Shown: positions 32,879 to 33,696 of the stretch, piece by piece
Position numbering within the stretch: position 1 is the stretch's first letter
How the letters are laid out: each line of letters starts with the position of its first letter
Assembly: GCA_022833215.1 (NCBI GenBank)
Contig: JAIPUZ010000087.1
Location: forward strand, 1 to 33,696
Length of the DNA: 33,696 bases
From: Mesorhizobium sp.
GTDB lineage: Bacteria; Pseudomonadota; Alphaproteobacteria; Rhizobiales; Rhizobiaceae
Direction of reading: 5' to 3'
Notes under the pieces: generated by a model
Database searches by the model: none
Told to the model about the DNA's origin: nothing
Seen by the model: the letters and a program-made list of their open reading frames with translations, nothing else
Position numbers and translations under genes: made by a program

Positions 32879-33206
32879 CCCTAAATCCGTTCCCGATCAT
32901 TTCTTTGATCAAGACCCGGGGTTCGGGAAAAGGTTTCAGTCTGTTGAGTTATTCCGCTTTGGCTCCCTGTCTTCCATCCAAGACGGCACTCTCCACGCTG
33001 GTCGCTTGGGGATCCGGCTCCAGCGCCGTCGACAGGTGTTTCGCGGCAACTCGGGAAGAAGACGATGCGCGCCGCGACCGCAGGAGCCCACGCGCCGCCG
33101 CCCACGCCGAAACGCGAGGCACCGGAAGGGAGGCTTGCAAGGTTGGGTGCGGATTGCCGATTCATCGTGTGCGGCTCAAGCAGCTCCCTGCGTCAGCAGC
33201 AGGACG
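32879..33206. other. Intergenic region without a credible gene
   Basis: No frame here has coding-like composition. Near the LuxR-type stop there is a stem of TTCCCGA (32890-32896) with TCGGGAA (32923-32929), with an alternative inner stem GATCA/TGATC. It lacks a T-run, so it is only a weak candidate for the regulator's transcript end. Nothing else was recognised. Confidence 0.4.
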
Positions 33207-33696
33207 TCATCTGTAATACAGGGCGTAGATGCTGGCTTCTTCCCGGAAGATCGAAACGTCGATGCCGAAAATGCTGCGGATGATGCCGCTTTCCATGATC
33301 TCTTCGGGAGCGCCCTGTGCAGCCACTCGGCCGTCGCGCATGGCGACGATGTGATCGGAATAGCAGGAAGCGAAATTGATGTCGTGCAGCACCACAACGA
33401 CGGTCCTGCCCAGTTCGTCCGCCGCGCGCCGCAACAGCCGCATCATGCCGGCGGCATGTTTCATGTCCAGATTGTTGAGCGGCTCGTCCAGCAGCACGTA
33501 ATCGGTATCCTGACACAGCACCATGGCGACGAAGGCACGCTGGCGCTGTCCGCCGGAAAGCTCGTCGAGAAAGCGGTCGGCAAGCGCTTCCAGATCCAGA
33601 AACTCAAGCGCCTGCCGGATGTGTCGGTCGTCCTCGGCGGTGATCCTGCCGCGCGAATGGGGAAAGCGGCCGAAGGCGACCAGATCGCGCACGGTC
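33207..33696 (-). CDS. Iron-siderophore ABC transporter ATP-binding protein, FepC/YclP-like (partial)
   Basis: The C-terminal ~163 residues of an ATPase; the N-terminus and Walker A lie beyond the window. The frame stays open to base 33696 (TVRDLVAFGRFPHSRGR), so GTG at 33690-33692 is internal, not a start. Present are the signature LSGGQRQRAFVAMV, Walker B YVLLDEPLNNLD and H-loop VVVLHDINFA. The VAFGRFPHSRGR segment and ending EEASIYALYYR fit YclP/FepC-type catechol- or petrobactin-siderophore ATPases. It is the last gene of its operon. Confidence 0.88.
   Translation of the reverse strand, partial: TVRDLVAFGRFPHSRGRITAEDDRHIRQALEFLDLEALADRFLDELSGGQRQRAFVAMVLCQDTDYVLLDEPLNNLDMKHAAGMMRLLRRAADELGRTVVVVLHDINFASCYSDHIVAMRDGRVAAQGAPEEIMESGIIRSIFGIDVSIFREEASIYALYYR

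Noticed and set aside
32881-33165. A 94-codon - strand open frame after the LuxR-type gene
   Set aside because: Low-complexity Gly/Ala/Arg composition, no ribosome site, no family resemblance.

Overview
This window looks like accessory DNA from an alphaproteobacterium of the Hyphomicrobiales (Brucellaceae/Rhizobium/Mesorhizobium-like). The basis is uniformly high GC, tightly packed operons with 4-nt ATGA/GTGA overlaps, five separate ABC importers, rhizobial-type LysR, LuxR and XRE-cupin regulators, and broken insertion sequences of four families. No rRNA, tRNA, CRISPR array or phage gene was seen. The replicon type cannot be told from the sequence.

Layout. (1) 1-1400, + strand: the end of a permease and a NitT/TauT-type binding protein, closed by a strong Rho-independent terminator. 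(2) 1430-1558: tail of an IS481-type transposase. (3) 1555-14793: a cysteine synthase-like PLP enzyme and an internally deleted RidA protein (- strand), a divergent LysR regulator (+), then a nine-gene - strand operon read from 14.8 kb down to 4.0 kb: MtaA/UroD-like protein, alpha/beta hydrolase, DppB, DppC, degenerate M24 protein, DppD, DppF, peptide-binding protein, BisC-type molybdoenzyme. Near-identical LysR-type boxes lie before lysR and before this operon. (4) 14.9-15.0 kb: IS6-type remnant; 15232-16434: a CynX/NimT-type MFS carrier; 16484-16732: an unidentified coding remnant. (5) 16849-22823: a PotABCD-like importer (- strand), a divergent XRE-cupin regulator, a 4-OT-type tautomerase and an AHL-lactonase-like metallo-beta-lactamase-fold hydrolase. 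(6) 22.86-23.41 kb: an IS3 remnant abutting an IS110 remnant. (7) 23522-31532, - strand: a carbohydrate-type ABC importer (binding protein, two permeases, ATPase), a 53-residue membrane protein, a B12-dependent diol/glycerol dehydratase with fused large and medium subunits plus its small subunit, and an SDR oxidoreductase, with a divergent LuxR-type regulator at 32021. (8) From 33207: a FepC/YclP-type iron-siderophore ATPase cut by the window edge.

How it fits together. Each functional block pairs an importer, catabolic enzymes and a divergent regulator, and transposase scars lie at or near most block borders. This suggests an island assembled from catabolic cassettes. The two most interesting cassettes are the LysR block, which joins peptide-type uptake to an MtaA-like zinc-site protein, a metal-ligand-poor M24 protein and a sulfoxide reductase, and the diol dehydratase block, in which a fused B12 enzyme sits directly behind its own importer with no microcompartment or reactivase gene in view. 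Substrates are not determined by the sequence; all pathway statements are inference.
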